A stretch of DNA of 64,000 nt from contig NZ_PUIA01000017.1 of the NCBI RefSeq assembly GCF_002967715.1, positions 372,001 through 436,000 of the forward strand. The letters run 5' to 3'. Each line of letters starts with the position of its first letter. Within the stretch, counting starts at the first letter, position 1. The position numbers and the translations under genes were made by a program. Shown piece by piece: positions 18,486-27,827 of the stretch. The notes below the pieces were generated by a model. That model was not told the origin of the DNA. It worked only from the letters and a program-made list of their open reading frames with translations, and did not search any database. The DNA comes from Blastopirellula marina (GTDB lineage: Bacteria; Planctomycetota; Planctomycetia; Pirellulales; Pirellulaceae).

Positions 18486-19007
18486 TTGGTACGAAAGAAA
18501 AACAAGAAGAAGAAACGAGCGGCGGAAACGCAAGCTCCGCAGAAGGATCGACGCATGATCTGGCTGTTCGTGATACTGGGTATCTTGGCGGTCTTGGTCA
18601 TCGCGCCGATCGTTGTGCTCTCGGTATACGTCGATGATTGGTCTCGTGACCTTTCCACCAATCATGCCGAAACCACGCAAAGCAACCCCAACCCATTGCT
18701 GCAACCGCTGACAATCCCTGGCGACCGCAACCAGGCCACATCGCTGGTTACCAATGCAATCGTACACCTTGAAAACTGGAACATCGAAAGTATCAGTACC
18801 GAAGGCAAACGCACCATCATCAAAGCAACCCGCAAGACCAAGCTCTTCCAGTTCACCGATGATATTATCGTCTACCTCAACGACGTCGACGACGGCATTC
18901 AAATCACAGCCACCAGCCAATCGCGTGTCGGCAAGGGAGACCTCGGACAGAACCCCCGGAACATTGCCGAGTTGATGTCGAAAGTCAGGACACAGCTCAA
19001 GCCATGA
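18486..19007 (+). CDS. Single-pass membrane protein of unknown function
   Basis: A 173-residue protein with a very basic N-terminus (VRKKNKKKKRAAETQ) and one membrane segment (about residues 24-48), then a roughly 120-residue extracytoplasmic domain with no motif I recognise (NWNIESISTEGKRTIIKATRKTKLFQF). The start is TTG, supported by a GGAG 6 nt upstream and by the tight spacing of 3 bp after the exonuclease stop. Its stop overlaps the next start (ATGA). Translational coupling with both neighbours is likely. Confidence 0.7.
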   Translation: MVRKKNKKKKRAAETQAPQKDRRMIWLFVILGILAVLVIAPIVVLSVYVDDWSRDLSTNHAETTQSNPNPLLQPLTIPGDRNQATSLVTNAIVHLENWNIESISTEGKRTIIKATRKTKLFQFTDDIIVYLNDVDDGIQITATSQSRVGKGDLGQNPRNIAELMSKVRTQLKP

Positions 19008-20287
19008 AGATCGGCCTGCACTGTCCCGAGGTTCCCGGCCACCTGAACCCCATGACCACGCTCGGCTGCGAGCTACAGCGTCGTGGCCACGAGGTCACCT
19101 TCCTGGGGTGCCAGATGGCCGAGAGCATCGTCCAGCGCAGCGGCCTCCCGTTCTATGCCCTAGGCCCCGACGACCTGCTGAACGATCGCCTGGAGCAAAC
19201 CTTTCGCGACCTCGGTAAGACATCCGGCATACAAGGGATGATGACAACCGGCAAGATCTTCGGCATCCAATCGAAGATCGTCCGGCAGTACATCGGCCAG
19301 GCATTCGACGAGTTCCCCTGCGATGGTCTGGTGATCGATCAAGTCTCACCGGCCGCCGCACTGGAAGCCGAATCGGCTGCGATTCCTTACACGGTGGCGT
19401 GCAACGCGTTGGCCGTTTACTGGGATCCGTTTATGCCGCCACCACCACTGCCATGGGACTACCGTACCGACCTATACGGCCGCGTGCGAAACGAAGTCGC
19501 TAAGCACCTGGTGCTGTGGGCGTATCGCCTGTTGGCTGCCGAAAAGAAAGTAGGTGTCGATCCGCTGAAGCTGATTCGGGGGAATGACCAGGCCCTGCTG
19601 CACCTTGCCCAGCAACCGGCCTTTTTTGAATACCCTCGCACGAAGTACCCCGAGCGGCTCCACTATACCGGCCCCTGGCACCGCTCCGAGCGAGACGACA
19701 CAACGATCGAATTCCCCTGGGACTGGCTCGATGGGCGGCCGCTGATCTATGCCTCGATGGGGACCCTGCAGAACGCCGTTAGCCACGTCTTTGGAAACAT
19801 CATCGAAGCCGTGCGTGACCTGCCGATGCAAATCGTTCTCAGCAAAGGGGGCGGCCAGGTCGATGTCCCTGGTCCTATCCCCGATAACGTGCTGGTCGTT
19901 GAGACAGCCCCTCAGCTTCGTCTGCTGGAAAAGGCCCGGATGGTTATCACGCATGCCGGTATGAACACGGCCCTCGAGTGCCTATCGCACGGTATTCCGA
20001 TGCTCTGTCTGCCGGTTACCAACGATCAGCCTGGCGTGGCCAAGCGGGCCGAGTACCTGGGCAATGGCCGCGTGATCCCTGTTCGGCAAGTCACCACCGC
20101 TCGCCTGCGAGCCGAGCTCGATCGCATGCTGAGCGACAATTCATTTCAACAAAAAGCGGATCAGTTCGCACAGAACCTTGCCAGCTACGATGGCCTGGAA
20201 ATGGCCGCGAAGCTCATCGAACAAGCCCTGGAATCGAGATCGCCGGTGCTCAACCCTGAGCACGTCCAGCGCAACAAGAAATCGTAG
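19004..20287 (+). CDS. GT1/UGT-type glycosyltransferase (MGT-like)
   Basis: A 427-residue GT-B glycosyltransferase. The N-terminus MKIGLHCPEVPGHLNPMTTLGCELQRRGHEVTFLG is the acceptor-binding Rossmann half. In the C-terminal half, PLIYASMGTLQN, VVETAPQLRLLEKARMVITHAGMNTALECLSHGIPMLCLPVTNDQPGVAKRAEYLG is the nucleotide-sugar binding signature of UGT/macrolide-type transferases (HAGxxTxxE..P..DQ). It transfers a sugar to a small lipophilic acceptor, possibly a glycolipid or carotenoid; the acceptor is not inferable. Start overlaps the preceding stop. Confidence 0.88.
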   Translation: MKIGLHCPEVPGHLNPMTTLGCELQRRGHEVTFLGCQMAESIVQRSGLPFYALGPDDLLNDRLEQTFRDLGKTSGIQGMMTTGKIFGIQSKIVRQYIGQAFDEFPCDGLVIDQVSPAAALEAESAAIPYTVACNALAVYWDPFMPPPPLPWDYRTDLYGRVRNEVAKHLVLWAYRLLAAEKKVGVDPLKLIRGNDQALLHLAQQPAFFEYPRTKYPERLHYTGPWHRSERDDTTIEFPWDWLDGRPLIYASMGTLQNAVSHVFGNIIEAVRDLPMQIVLSKGGGQVDVPGPIPDNVLVVETAPQLRLLEKARMVITHAGMNTALECLSHGIPMLCLPVTNDQPGVAKRAEYLGNGRVIPVRQVTTARLRAELDRMLSDNSFQQKADQFAQNLASYDGLEMAAKLIEQALESRSPVLNPEHVQRNKKS

Positions 20288-20361
20288 CATGTCGTCGCCG
20301 GGCAAGGTAAGCTGACCGGTAGTCTCTTCAGTAACTCTCGTCGCCCACTGGGAAATGCCTA

Positions 20362-21861
20362 ATGCCTGGCACACGGATCGTCCTGCTTCTCATACTACTA
20401 TTTCCCGCAGTCGCCAGGGCGCAGGAAGAAGTCACCAACGATAACGGCGTGTTGGTTCTACATCGCACCTATGGCCGCGACATGCCGGTACTGTCGCCCG
20501 ACGGAAAGACTCTTGCGATCTGCGGAGACGAAAAACTCCGCTTCGTGAATCCCTTCACCGGTCTGCGCGTCGCCAATTTCGAGAAACACAAAAGCTATCC
20601 CAGCATGGCTGCCTGGCTTCCCAATGGAAAAGCCGTCGTCACGCTGGGAGACTGGATCGTCTTCTGGAACGGACAAGGACACCCGATCTCCGAGATCAAG
20701 CCAGGCGAGTTCGCGCAAATGGATCGCGAACCGACGTTCGTGCAGATGGCCCTCTCGTCTGACAACAAGTCAATTGCGATCGGCCTGAATAACGGTGACA
20801 TCATCGTGACCGAGATTAGCAATCGCACGAATGTCAAACGGCTCAACGGTGGCCATAACGAATACGTCTCCGGACTGATCTGGCGCGACAATCAAATCCT
20901 TTCCAGCGGCGGCTACGGGGACGGAAACGTATGCATCTGGAACGCGGACGACGGCAAACAGCTCAAGAAGTTTCAGGCCCACGATCGCAACGTGCGCGCC
21001 ATGGCACTCCTTCCTGACGATAAATCGCTGGTCACGCTGGGCGAGAAGGCCGACGTTGTGATTTGGAACCTGGAAAGTGGTGAAGCAGCTAAGCGTTTCC
21101 CTACCGCGCCCACCTCGGAAATTGGCGGCATAAATCCTGGTGCAATAGGCATCTTGAGCGAAGGCAAGGTAATCGCGGCTACCCAAGGCAAAGAGATCGG
21201 CCTCTGGACCATCGACGGCAAGCCGATCACCCGGCTCACAGGGCATAACGAGACCGTGCGTGCGCTCAATGTTTCCGCTAATGGTCAACTGCTCGTCTCC
21301 ACCGGTGGCGACACCACCCGCATCTGGAAAGTGAAAGACCTTCCGGGCAAGAATGAGAAGAACATGGAAGCGAGCGTGAAGTCAGCCGCGGCGAAGATGA
21401 CGCAGCAGATCAACCAGCTGAAGAACTGGGAGATCGGTCGCGGCGACTGGAAACAGCAGGGCCGCTCGATCATCGGCAGCGGCAATTCTCGTATCAACTT
21501 CCCCGGCACCTACCCGAATGACTTCACCTTCTCGTGCAAACTAAAAGTACACGGCGACACGAACCCGCGTGTTCGCTTTGGCTCGTTTCACTTTGGCTAC
21601 GAAGGACGCCAGCCCCGCTTCTTCCTGCATGGCTCAAAAGCGGAGGGTGAGTTCCTACCGTTCGAGTTCGACCGCGAATACGCCATCAAAGTTCAGGTGA
21701 AGGGAGATACGGCCACCCTCTGGATCGATGGCCAGCAGATCGCCCAGTCACACCCCAAGCAGAATGACCAGCGTTTTCTCTCCATCGAAGGAGGCGGAAT
21801 CCAAAGCCAAGGGTCCAGCGAGTACTTCGACTTGAAGATCGAATTCGACGACGCGCGATAG
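20362..21861 (+). CDS. Secreted WD40-repeat protein with C-terminal lectin-like domain
   Basis: A 499-residue protein with a signal peptide (MPGTRIVLLLILLFPAVARAQ). Residues about 40-330 contain several WD40-like blades (VLSPDGKTLAICGDEKLRFVNPFTG; NVRAMALLPDDKSLVTLGEKADVVIWNLESGE; ETVRALNVSANGQLLVSTGGDTTRIWKVKD). Residues about 360-499 (NWEIGRGDWKQQGRSIIGSG to ATLWIDGQQIAQSHPKQ) look like a concanavalin-like/LamG or DUF1080-type sandwich. Probably periplasmic. Function unknown; planctomycetes carry many such propellers. It starts 74 bp after the GT1 gene. Confidence 0.8.
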   Translation: MPGTRIVLLLILLFPAVARAQEEVTNDNGVLVLHRTYGRDMPVLSPDGKTLAICGDEKLRFVNPFTGLRVANFEKHKSYPSMAAWLPNGKAVVTLGDWIVFWNGQGHPISEIKPGEFAQMDREPTFVQMALSSDNKSIAIGLNNGDIIVTEISNRTNVKRLNGGHNEYVSGLIWRDNQILSSGGYGDGNVCIWNADDGKQLKKFQAHDRNVRAMALLPDDKSLVTLGEKADVVIWNLESGEAAKRFPTAPTSEIGGINPGAIGILSEGKVIAATQGKEIGLWTIDGKPITRLTGHNETVRALNVSANGQLLVSTGGDTTRIWKVKDLPGKNEKNMEASVKSAAAKMTQQINQLKNWEIGRGDWKQQGRSIIGSGNSRINFPGTYPNDFTFSCKLKVHGDTNPRVRFGSFHFGYEGRQPRFFLHGSKAEGEFLPFEFDREYAIKVQVKGDTATLWIDGQQIAQSHPKQNDQRFLSIEGGGIQSQGSSEYFDLKIEFDDAR

Positions 21862-21915
21862 TGCGGATGCCCGTTCCGCCGCTCGGTTCCCTTCAGCACC
21901 GAAGGAAGGCTTCGC

Positions 21916-23496
21916 ATGAAGTACGAACATATCATGCTCGACGTGCCGGAAGTCGACTACATGGAGGTCCAGGAGTCGGTCAAAGATTGGCAGCTCGGCA
22001 AACGCGTAGCGGTCGAGTACGTCGGGCTTTCCTTGTGGGATGTCTTCACCGTGCTGCCGGTTGGCTGCTCGCTGGTACTGCTGCTCCCTTCGCTGGTGCT
22101 TGTCGGAGTGGGCGTGTTTGCCAGCGTCAACGCGAACGACTGGAGCATCTTGCTGCGATATGCATTCTATGCCGCTACGATCATCGCCTTGATCCTGACG
22201 CTGCTGTACCTAGTTTTCGTGGCTGGCTCCGGCAGCCGCTGGTGGCAAATGGACTGGAATCGGGAAGACTTCACCTGGAAAACCAAGACCAGCCTGGCCC
22301 GGATTCCGTTCTCGAAGATCGAGAAGCTTGTCATTCGTGTCGAGCGTGAAGAAAACTTGGCTGGCGAGCACTATGCCCTCTTGGATCTTCACTCCGATGA
22401 AAAGCCCCGGGCACTCTTCCGCACACGTAGTCGCACGCAGTCTGCCAGCGAAGCCGCTGTCGTTTTGGCAAACGCCGGCCGGCGGCTGGCCGAAGCGATC
22501 GGCGTTCCCCTAAGCTTCGAAGGAACAGGAAAGCTTTCCGCTGAGAAGGTCTTCGCCAAAGCACGCACCGACCTGCAGATCGCCGAGAAGTACCGCGAAC
22601 TGGGTAATCGCGTGCGAGGGCTGATGTCCCTTTGCGAGTACAAGGGATTGCACGACGAAGCGGAACTGCATCGCGCCGAGGCTTCGCATCATTACATGCA
22701 GGCCTTGAAGCTGAATCCAGCCGACGCCCAGGCCATCCTTCACCTCGGCGAACTCTCGGACGATCCCACGATTCGCGAGACCGCCATGGAAGCCGCGCAA
22801 AAAGCCAATCCCCACAGCCAGGCCCCTCTGCTCGAGAAGGCACGCCAGCTCTTCTTCAGCGATCAGTTTCAGGAAGCGATCGATCTTTACACGCAGCTGC
22901 TACGCGACGAGCCATCGGTCGATGCCTACGAAGGACGCTCAGGCGTCTACGAGTATCTCGAAAGATATGAAGACGCTGTCGCCGATCTCACGAAGGTCAT
23001 CGAGCTCGACCCGAGCGAATTCAATTACACCCATCGCGGCGACGTGCTGTTTGCCTGGGCGAAAGAAGCGGAACGAGACGACCTCTTACCCAAGGCCCTG
23101 GCCGATTACGAACAGGCGATCGAGGCCTCCCCCGATGACGAACCGTACCAGACAACGCGTTGCCAGATTCTTAGTAAGATGGGACATACCGATCAGGCAC
23201 TGGGAGGGCTCGACCAAGTGATCCACGATTACCCCAACGAGTTTCATCCCTATACCGTTCGTGGCGAAATCCATTTAGAGCAGCACTCGGTCGACGCGGC
23301 CATCGATGACTTCACCGTCGCGATTGGTCTTCTGAAAAAGGAAAACCCAGGCGGCGATTCCGACGCCAAGGATTACTTCGATACGGCGCTCGCCTACGCC
23401 TATAAATTCCGGGCAGAAGCTTACCGACTCAACAACCGCAACAGCGATGCCGATGCAGACGAGCGGCGGTTCCAGGAACTTTACGGCCAGCGCTAA
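21916..23496 (+). CDS. Membrane-anchored TPR-repeat protein
   Basis: A 526-residue protein. Two hydrophobic segments (about residues 40-75 and 77-105) form an N-terminal membrane module; residues about 110-190 are a PH-like or unrecognised soluble region. From about residue 215 there is an array of TPR units (YMQALKLNPADAQAILHLGEL, AIDLYTQLLRDEPSVDAYEGRSGVYEYLERYEDAVADLTKVIELDPS, ALADYEQAIEASPDDEPYQTTRCQILSKMG). TPRs act as protein-protein scaffolds. AAGGAAGG lies just upstream of the ATG. Only 1 bp separates it from the next gene. Confidence 0.8.
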   Translation: MKYEHIMLDVPEVDYMEVQESVKDWQLGKRVAVEYVGLSLWDVFTVLPVGCSLVLLLPSLVLVGVGVFASVNANDWSILLRYAFYAATIIALILTLLYLVFVAGSGSRWWQMDWNREDFTWKTKTSLARIPFSKIEKLVIRVEREENLAGEHYALLDLHSDEKPRALFRTRSRTQSASEAAVVLANAGRRLAEAIGVPLSFEGTGKLSAEKVFAKARTDLQIAEKYRELGNRVRGLMSLCEYKGLHDEAELHRAEASHHYMQALKLNPADAQAILHLGELSDDPTIRETAMEAAQKANPHSQAPLLEKARQLFFSDQFQEAIDLYTQLLRDEPSVDAYEGRSGVYEYLERYEDAVADLTKVIELDPSEFNYTHRGDVLFAWAKEAERDDLLPKALADYEQAIEASPDDEPYQTTRCQILSKMGHTDQALGGLDQVIHDYPNEFHPYTVRGEIHLEQHSVDAAIDDFTVAIGLLKKENPGGDSDAKDYFDTALAYAYKFRAEAYRLNNRNSDADADERRFQELYGQR

Positions 23497-23497
23497 C

Positions 23498-24472
23498 ATG
23501 ACCGAAGACCCCATCGCAGACGAGCTCCGCAGCCTGGACCGTAGCGACGCCTCGCGCAAAACGGAAGTCGCCGCGAAGACGCTCAAGGCGGCCCTGACGC
23601 ACTCCTCCAATCGCATCGTGCAGCGAGCCGCCGAAATGATCGCCGACGCGGAACTCGTTTCGCTGACTGCCGACCTCGTGAAAGCGTATTGGCGGCTTAA
23701 GCGGAACCCGCTGAAGAAAGACCCCGGCTGTCTCGGCAAAACGACAATCATAAAAGCGCTCGTGCAGCTGGAACTCGCTGACATGGAAGTCTTTCGCGAC
23801 GGCATCACGTACCGACAGCTCGAACCCCACTGGAAAGGCGAGATCGACACAGCCGCCGAGTTGCGCGGCGTGTGCGCGATCGGCCTGGTTCACTTCACCC
23901 CTGAAATCGAAGTCCTCAATCGCTGCGCCGTGCTGCTGTGCGACGCCTGGCCCGATGCACGGCTCGGGGCGGCACAAGCACTGGGGGCACTCGGGCAGAT
24001 CGCAGCGGCTCCCCTGCTTCGCTTGAAACTCCTGACCGGCGACCGCCAGGCCGAGGTCCACGGCGAATGCTGTTCGGCTTTGCTGAAATCGGATCGCGAA
24101 GAAGGGCTCGCGTTCGTGCAGCAGTTCCTCACTTCGCCTGATGCCGATCAGTGCGTGCAAACGGCCTTGGCCCTGGGTGAAACTCGCCAGCCAGGCACCT
24201 TCGACATTCTCCGCAGCGTGTGGGGCCGCCGCTCCGAACTCAGCGTCCGCGAAAGCTTGCTCCTGTGCATCGGTCTGCTGCGAACGACCGAGTCGCAAGA
24301 GTTCCTGTTGTTATTGATCGACAAGCGGGATATCCGCACCGCGGCTGATTCCGTGAAAGCATTGCGATTGAATGGCCCCATCGGCGATCTGCGCGAGCGA
24401 ACCGAAGCCGCAGTCCAGGCAACCGAGAGTGATGAACTGCTACGCGTGTTTCGGGATGAGTGGTTGAACTAG
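23498..24472 (+). CDS. HEAT-repeat protein
   Basis: A 324-residue soluble all-helical protein. The start MTEDPIADELRSLDRSDASRKTEVAAKTLKAAL lies 1 bp after the TPR gene stop. Helical repeats such as RLGAAQALGALGQIAAAPLLRLKLLTGDRQAEVHGECCSALL and QTALALGETRQPGTFDILRSVW are HEAT/PBS-lyase-like. No catalytic motif is visible. The immediate coupling to the membrane TPR gene suggests that the two act together, perhaps as a scaffold pair; the job is unknown. Confidence 0.75.
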   Translation: MTEDPIADELRSLDRSDASRKTEVAAKTLKAALTHSSNRIVQRAAEMIADAELVSLTADLVKAYWRLKRNPLKKDPGCLGKTTIIKALVQLELADMEVFRDGITYRQLEPHWKGEIDTAAELRGVCAIGLVHFTPEIEVLNRCAVLLCDAWPDARLGAAQALGALGQIAAAPLLRLKLLTGDRQAEVHGECCSALLKSDREEGLAFVQQFLTSPDADQCVQTALALGETRQPGTFDILRSVWGRRSELSVRESLLLCIGLLRTTESQEFLLLLIDKRDIRTAADSVKALRLNGPIGDLRERTEAAVQATESDELLRVFRDEWLN

Positions 24473-24518
24473 GTTACCTGGCAGTCAAACCGTTCTTATA
24501 CCCTGGCAATCGCTAAGC

Positions 24519-25517
24519 CTACTTCGTATTCGCCGGCACCGCCGCGACAGGTCCGCGAGGCGATCCCCCTTCGTAGATGCTGAACTCGGCCCAGACCGGT
24601 AGATGGTCGGACACTTCCAGTCCTTCGGCCAGCGTCAGGTTGAATTGCCGCAGGAAGTCGTACACGCCGTTGCGGCCGGTGTACTCGCTGGTGGCGCTGC
24701 GCTGCATGAAGAGGTTGTCGTACAGCTCGCTGCCGCGCGTATTGGTCTTCATGCCGCTGATCGCCCAAGTGATTCCAGGGATCGTCGCGATCTGGCCGAA
24801 CTGCGATTCGTTGGCGTTGAAGTCACCCAGCAGGATCACGTCGTCTTCGCCGCGAGCATCGTCACGTACCGCACGAAAGACATCGTCCATCACGTCCATC
24901 TCTTGCTGCACTTCGTCGGGGTCGACATGCACGTTCACCAGCGTGAAGGTGAATGCCTGGCTCGGATCAGGACCTCGTACACGAAACCACGCGACCAGTG
25001 GTTCGCGGTGCAAGACATCGAGCGGATCTTCCACGGTGTAAACCTGTTGCCGATCGACCTGCAGGCTGGCCGTATCAAAGATGTAGGCGAACTGCTCTTT
25101 GCTATCGGTTCGTCCCAGACGCGGGCCGATGACAAAGTCGTAGTGCCGACCGGTCGAGTTGATCATCTCGACGAATCGCGGCATGAGGCTTTGATCGGTC
25201 GAGCGGATTTCCTGAATGGCGACGACGTCGAACTGGCGAATGATCTCGCAAAGCCGCGCCATCACGTCCGGCTTTTCCATCTTGGCAGTGCCGAAGACCT
25301 GAATGTTGAACGAAGCAACGCGAATCGAATCTTGCTTCCGCGCCATCGCCGGGACGGCCACCATCGGATCAGCAGCCGTTGCGGCAGGCTTCGCCGCAGT
25401 CGCATCGCGCGGGACAACCACCACGTTGTCGATCCCCTCGATGCGATAGTTCTGGAAAAAGAACCAAGCGCCGGCACCAGCGATCACAGCCAATAGCAAG
25501 GCACTCGTCCTTCTCAC
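24519..25517 (-). CDS. Endonuclease/exonuclease/phosphatase (EEP) family protein, secreted or anchored
   Basis: A 332-residue DNase I-fold protein. The start is GTG 25517 because AGGAGG lies exactly 6 nt upstream; the TTG two codons earlier abuts that site. A hydrophobic N-terminus (ALLLAVIAGAGAWFFF) acts as signal anchor. IRVASFNIQVFG, VVAIQEIRS (catalytic Glu), LVNVHVDPDE, VILLGDFNAN and EGLEVSDHLPVWAEF are the EEP motifs with the metal-binding and catalytic His/Asp residues. Substrate may be DNA, RNA or a phospholipid head group; the extracytoplasmic location favours nutrient scavenging, which is inference. Confidence 0.87.
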   Translation of the reverse strand: MRRTSALLLAVIAGAGAWFFFQNYRIEGIDNVVVVPRDATAAKPAATAADPMVAVPAMARKQDSIRVASFNIQVFGTAKMEKPDVMARLCEIIRQFDVVAIQEIRSTDQSLMPRFVEMINSTGRHYDFVIGPRLGRTDSKEQFAYIFDTASLQVDRQQVYTVEDPLDVLHREPLVAWFRVRGPDPSQAFTFTLVNVHVDPDEVQQEMDVMDDVFRAVRDDARGEDDVILLGDFNANESQFGQIATIPGITWAISGMKTNTRGSELYDNLFMQRSATSEYTGRNGVYDFLRQFNLTLAEGLEVSDHLPVWAEFSIYEGGSPRGPVAAVPANTK

Positions 25518-25680
25518 CGCCAACCTCCTAACGTCCGGTTCTTCTCTTGGTTTTCACCCCCGCGCGCATGACGGGGTGGCAGACCATAGCGGAAACCAGC
25601 GGGGCGAATCCATATCATTTCGTGGAGAAATCATTGTCGTTTGTGCTATCAATGCCTATCTTGAAGGAGGGTTTTCCTTC

Positions 25681-26949
25681 TTGTCATCGGAGCACGGTTG
25701 TTTGCGCGGGAGTGCTATCATTGCGAGTCTGCTAGGGCTAATCGCGCTGCCTCTATGCGCCGATGCTCAGGTCGTGCAGCTCGCTAACGGGGGGCAACTG
25801 GAAGCCTCGGTCAGGCAAGATTCCGAAGTCGCAGACGGTGGTCAGGTCGAGCTGGTTGTCGAAGGAGTGGGCTCGGTCGTACTGGCCAGCCACCAGGTAC
25901 AGCAGGTCGAAGCTCCCAAGGTGACCGAAGACGAATACTTCGACTACGCGGCCAACTTCGCCGATACCATCGGCGACCAGTGGAAGCTGGCCAAGTGGTG
26001 TCAGCATCAAGAGTTGCAGCTTCCCTTCGAGCGGCACGCACGCCGAGTTCTCGAGCTCGATCCGAACTACCTCCCCGCCCGCGAAGCACTCGGTTATGAA
26101 CGACGCGATGGCCAATGGGTCAGCCGCGAAGAGATCATGACGCAGCGTGGTTACATCCGCTACGAAGGACGCTGGATGACCATGCAGCAGGCAGCCCTGC
26201 AAGTTGCCCAAGAGCGACAAAAGCAAAAGCTGATCGACTGGAAGGTTCGTCTACATCGCTGGCGTCAACAACTGGGTCGATCTTCCTCCCCCGAAATTCA
26301 AATTGATCTGGCGACCCTCGACGACCCCGATGCCATCCCTGGTTTAATTCAGCTACTGGGAGAAGAGCTCGATCAAGACCTCGCGTTTGCTTATCTCGAA
26401 ACGCTCGGCCGTATGAACAATCCGTCGGCTCGTTCCTTCTTGATGGAGAACGCCATCTACCAGAACAATCCCACCTACCGCGAGAAGTGCCTGCAGGAAG
26501 TATTGGCCCAGCGCAGCCCGCAGATGGTTGAGTACTTTGCCAATCATTTGAAGAGCTACGACAACACCATCGTGAACCGGGCAGCCTATGTCCTGGCTCA
26601 ACTCGATTACCCGACGGCCGTCTTTCCCTTGGCCGGTGCCCTCCAGACGCAGCACCTGGCCTCGCATTCGTCGCGGTACACCTACTTCTACACGACCTTA
26701 GCCCCGGAAAAGCGGTTTGATATTGAAGGGCCCAAAGCTTCCTACCGCATGCTGACCCTGTCAGATTTCCTCGGACGAAGCCGCAACGCGTACGACACTG
26801 TCCGTGTGCAAAACCAAGGCGTGCACCAAGCGCTGCGGGAGCTTTGCGATGGGCAAGACTTCGGCTACAACCCGGCTGCCTGGAAAGAATGGTACCAACA
26901 GGTCCACGCCCCGAAGTCCCCGACCATCCGTCTAGCTCGGGAACAGTAA
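25681..26949 (+). CDS. Secreted planctomycete protein with HEAT-like C-terminus
   Basis: A 422-residue protein of unknown function. The start was set at TTG 25681 because a near-perfect Shine-Dalgarno GAAGGAGG (25663-25670) lies 10 nt upstream and the product then has a signal peptide (RGSAIIASLLGLIALPLCADA). The N-terminal region binds no recognised ligand; GQWVSREEIMTQRGYIRYEGRWMTMQQA is a duplicated short motif found in other planctomycete secreted proteins. Residues about 195-320 (IPGLIQLLGEELDQDLAFAYLETLGRM, NRAAYVLAQLDYPTAVFPLAGAL) look like HEAT helices. No ATG start fits as well. Confidence 0.7.
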   Translation: MSSEHGCLRGSAIIASLLGLIALPLCADAQVVQLANGGQLEASVRQDSEVADGGQVELVVEGVGSVVLASHQVQQVEAPKVTEDEYFDYAANFADTIGDQWKLAKWCQHQELQLPFERHARRVLELDPNYLPAREALGYERRDGQWVSREEIMTQRGYIRYEGRWMTMQQAALQVAQERQKQKLIDWKVRLHRWRQQLGRSSSPEIQIDLATLDDPDAIPGLIQLLGEELDQDLAFAYLETLGRMNNPSARSFLMENAIYQNNPTYREKCLQEVLAQRSPQMVEYFANHLKSYDNTIVNRAAYVLAQLDYPTAVFPLAGALQTQHLASHSSRYTYFYTTLAPEKRFDIEGPKASYRMLTLSDFLGRSRNAYDTVRVQNQGVHQALRELCDGQDFGYNPAAWKEWYQQVHAPKSPTIRLAREQ

Positions 26950-26969
26950 ACACCGCGCGTAACGCGCAA

Positions 26970-27368
26970 TTAGATCAATTGATTCTCGAAGACGGGGACC
27001 AACGTTTCGTCGTAGATTCCTCTCAGCGAGGGATCGGTCCACTTTCCCTGCAGAGTCCCGTTTTCTTTGATTTTGTAGGAGACCACCCCGATGGCCACTC
27101 CATTGGGGGTCTGAACAGTCCAGGCTACGCTGAAGCGATCTTCGTCGACGAAGCCGATACCGGAGTACTTCGTTTTGCCCACGATCCAATCGATCTTATA
27201 GCCCTGGTTTACCTTCTTGATGACAACCTCGCCGGTGTATTTGCCCCCCTGGTCCGACGTGCCGACACACTGGTAACGGCCCGACAAATCACGCTCAGCC
27301 TTTTCGGCATAAGCAGAGCTGGTAAAAAGAGTTACGAAGCAAACTAGGGCAACGGCCAAACGCATCAT
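26970..27368 (-). CDS. Small secreted protein of unknown function
   Basis: A 132-residue protein with a signal peptide (MMRLAVALVCFVTLFTSSAYA) and a mature part GRYQCVGTSDQGGKYTGEVVIKKVNQGYKIDWIVGKTKYSGIGFVDEDRFSVAWTV that alternates hydrophobic and polar residues as in a small beta-barrel (lipocalin-like in style). I cannot assign a family. It is convergent with the preceding gene (20 bp between stops). Starts with two consecutive ATGs. Confidence 0.7.
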   Translation of the reverse strand: MMRLAVALVCFVTLFTSSAYAEKAERDLSGRYQCVGTSDQGGKYTGEVVIKKVNQGYKIDWIVGKTKYSGIGFVDEDRFSVAWTVQTPNGVAIGVVSYKIKENGTLQGKWTDPSLRGIYDETLVPVFENQLI

Positions 27369-27464
27369 CGGGGTTTGCCTTTAGGTAAGTAACAAGAGTT
27401 CACCTCATGAACTTTACCAGGGCCTGACCATCTGGAAAGCAATTTCGTCGAGAAAGTGCGTGAA

Positions 27465-27827
27465 TTACAGTTCGACGGCGTGCTCTTGCAGGTCTTCCAG
27501 GTCGATGAATTCGAGCGTCGAGATGTGCGTCGACTCGAGAACCACCGCCGGCGCGACCCCAGCTTCGAAGGCTTCCTTCCACCGCAAAGCGCATAAACAC
27601 CAGCGGTTACCCGGTTTAAGGCCAGGAAAGCCGAACTCGGGATGGGGGGTCGAAAGGTCGTTCCCGACACTTTTCGAGAACGCCAGGAACTCGGCCGTCA
27701 TCTCGCTGCAGACAATATGCAGCCCCACGTCTTCGGCCCCAGTGTGGCAGCATCCGTCTCGAAAGAAGCCGGTCAGGGGGTCGTGGCTGCACTCTTGCAG
27801 GTTGGTTCCGAGGACATTTTTCGCCAT
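27465..27827 (-). CDS. DUF2237 family protein
   Basis: A 120-residue protein starting MAKNVLGTNLQECSHDPLTGFFRDGCCHTGAEDVGLHIVC and continuing EFLAFSKSVGNDLSTPHPEFGFPGLKPGNRWCLCALRWKEAFEAGVAPAVVLESTH. That order is diagnostic of DUF2237, conserved in bacteria and eukaryotes without a known function. The Cys residues in QECSHD, DGCC and WCLC are family-conserved. The chosen Met gives the standard family length; an upstream open frame adds 31 residues without homology. Monocistronic. Confidence 0.88.
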   Translation of the reverse strand: MAKNVLGTNLQECSHDPLTGFFRDGCCHTGAEDVGLHIVCSEMTAEFLAFSKSVGNDLSTPHPEFGFPGLKPGNRWCLCALRWKEAFEAGVAPAVVLESTHISTLEFIDLEDLQEHAVEL

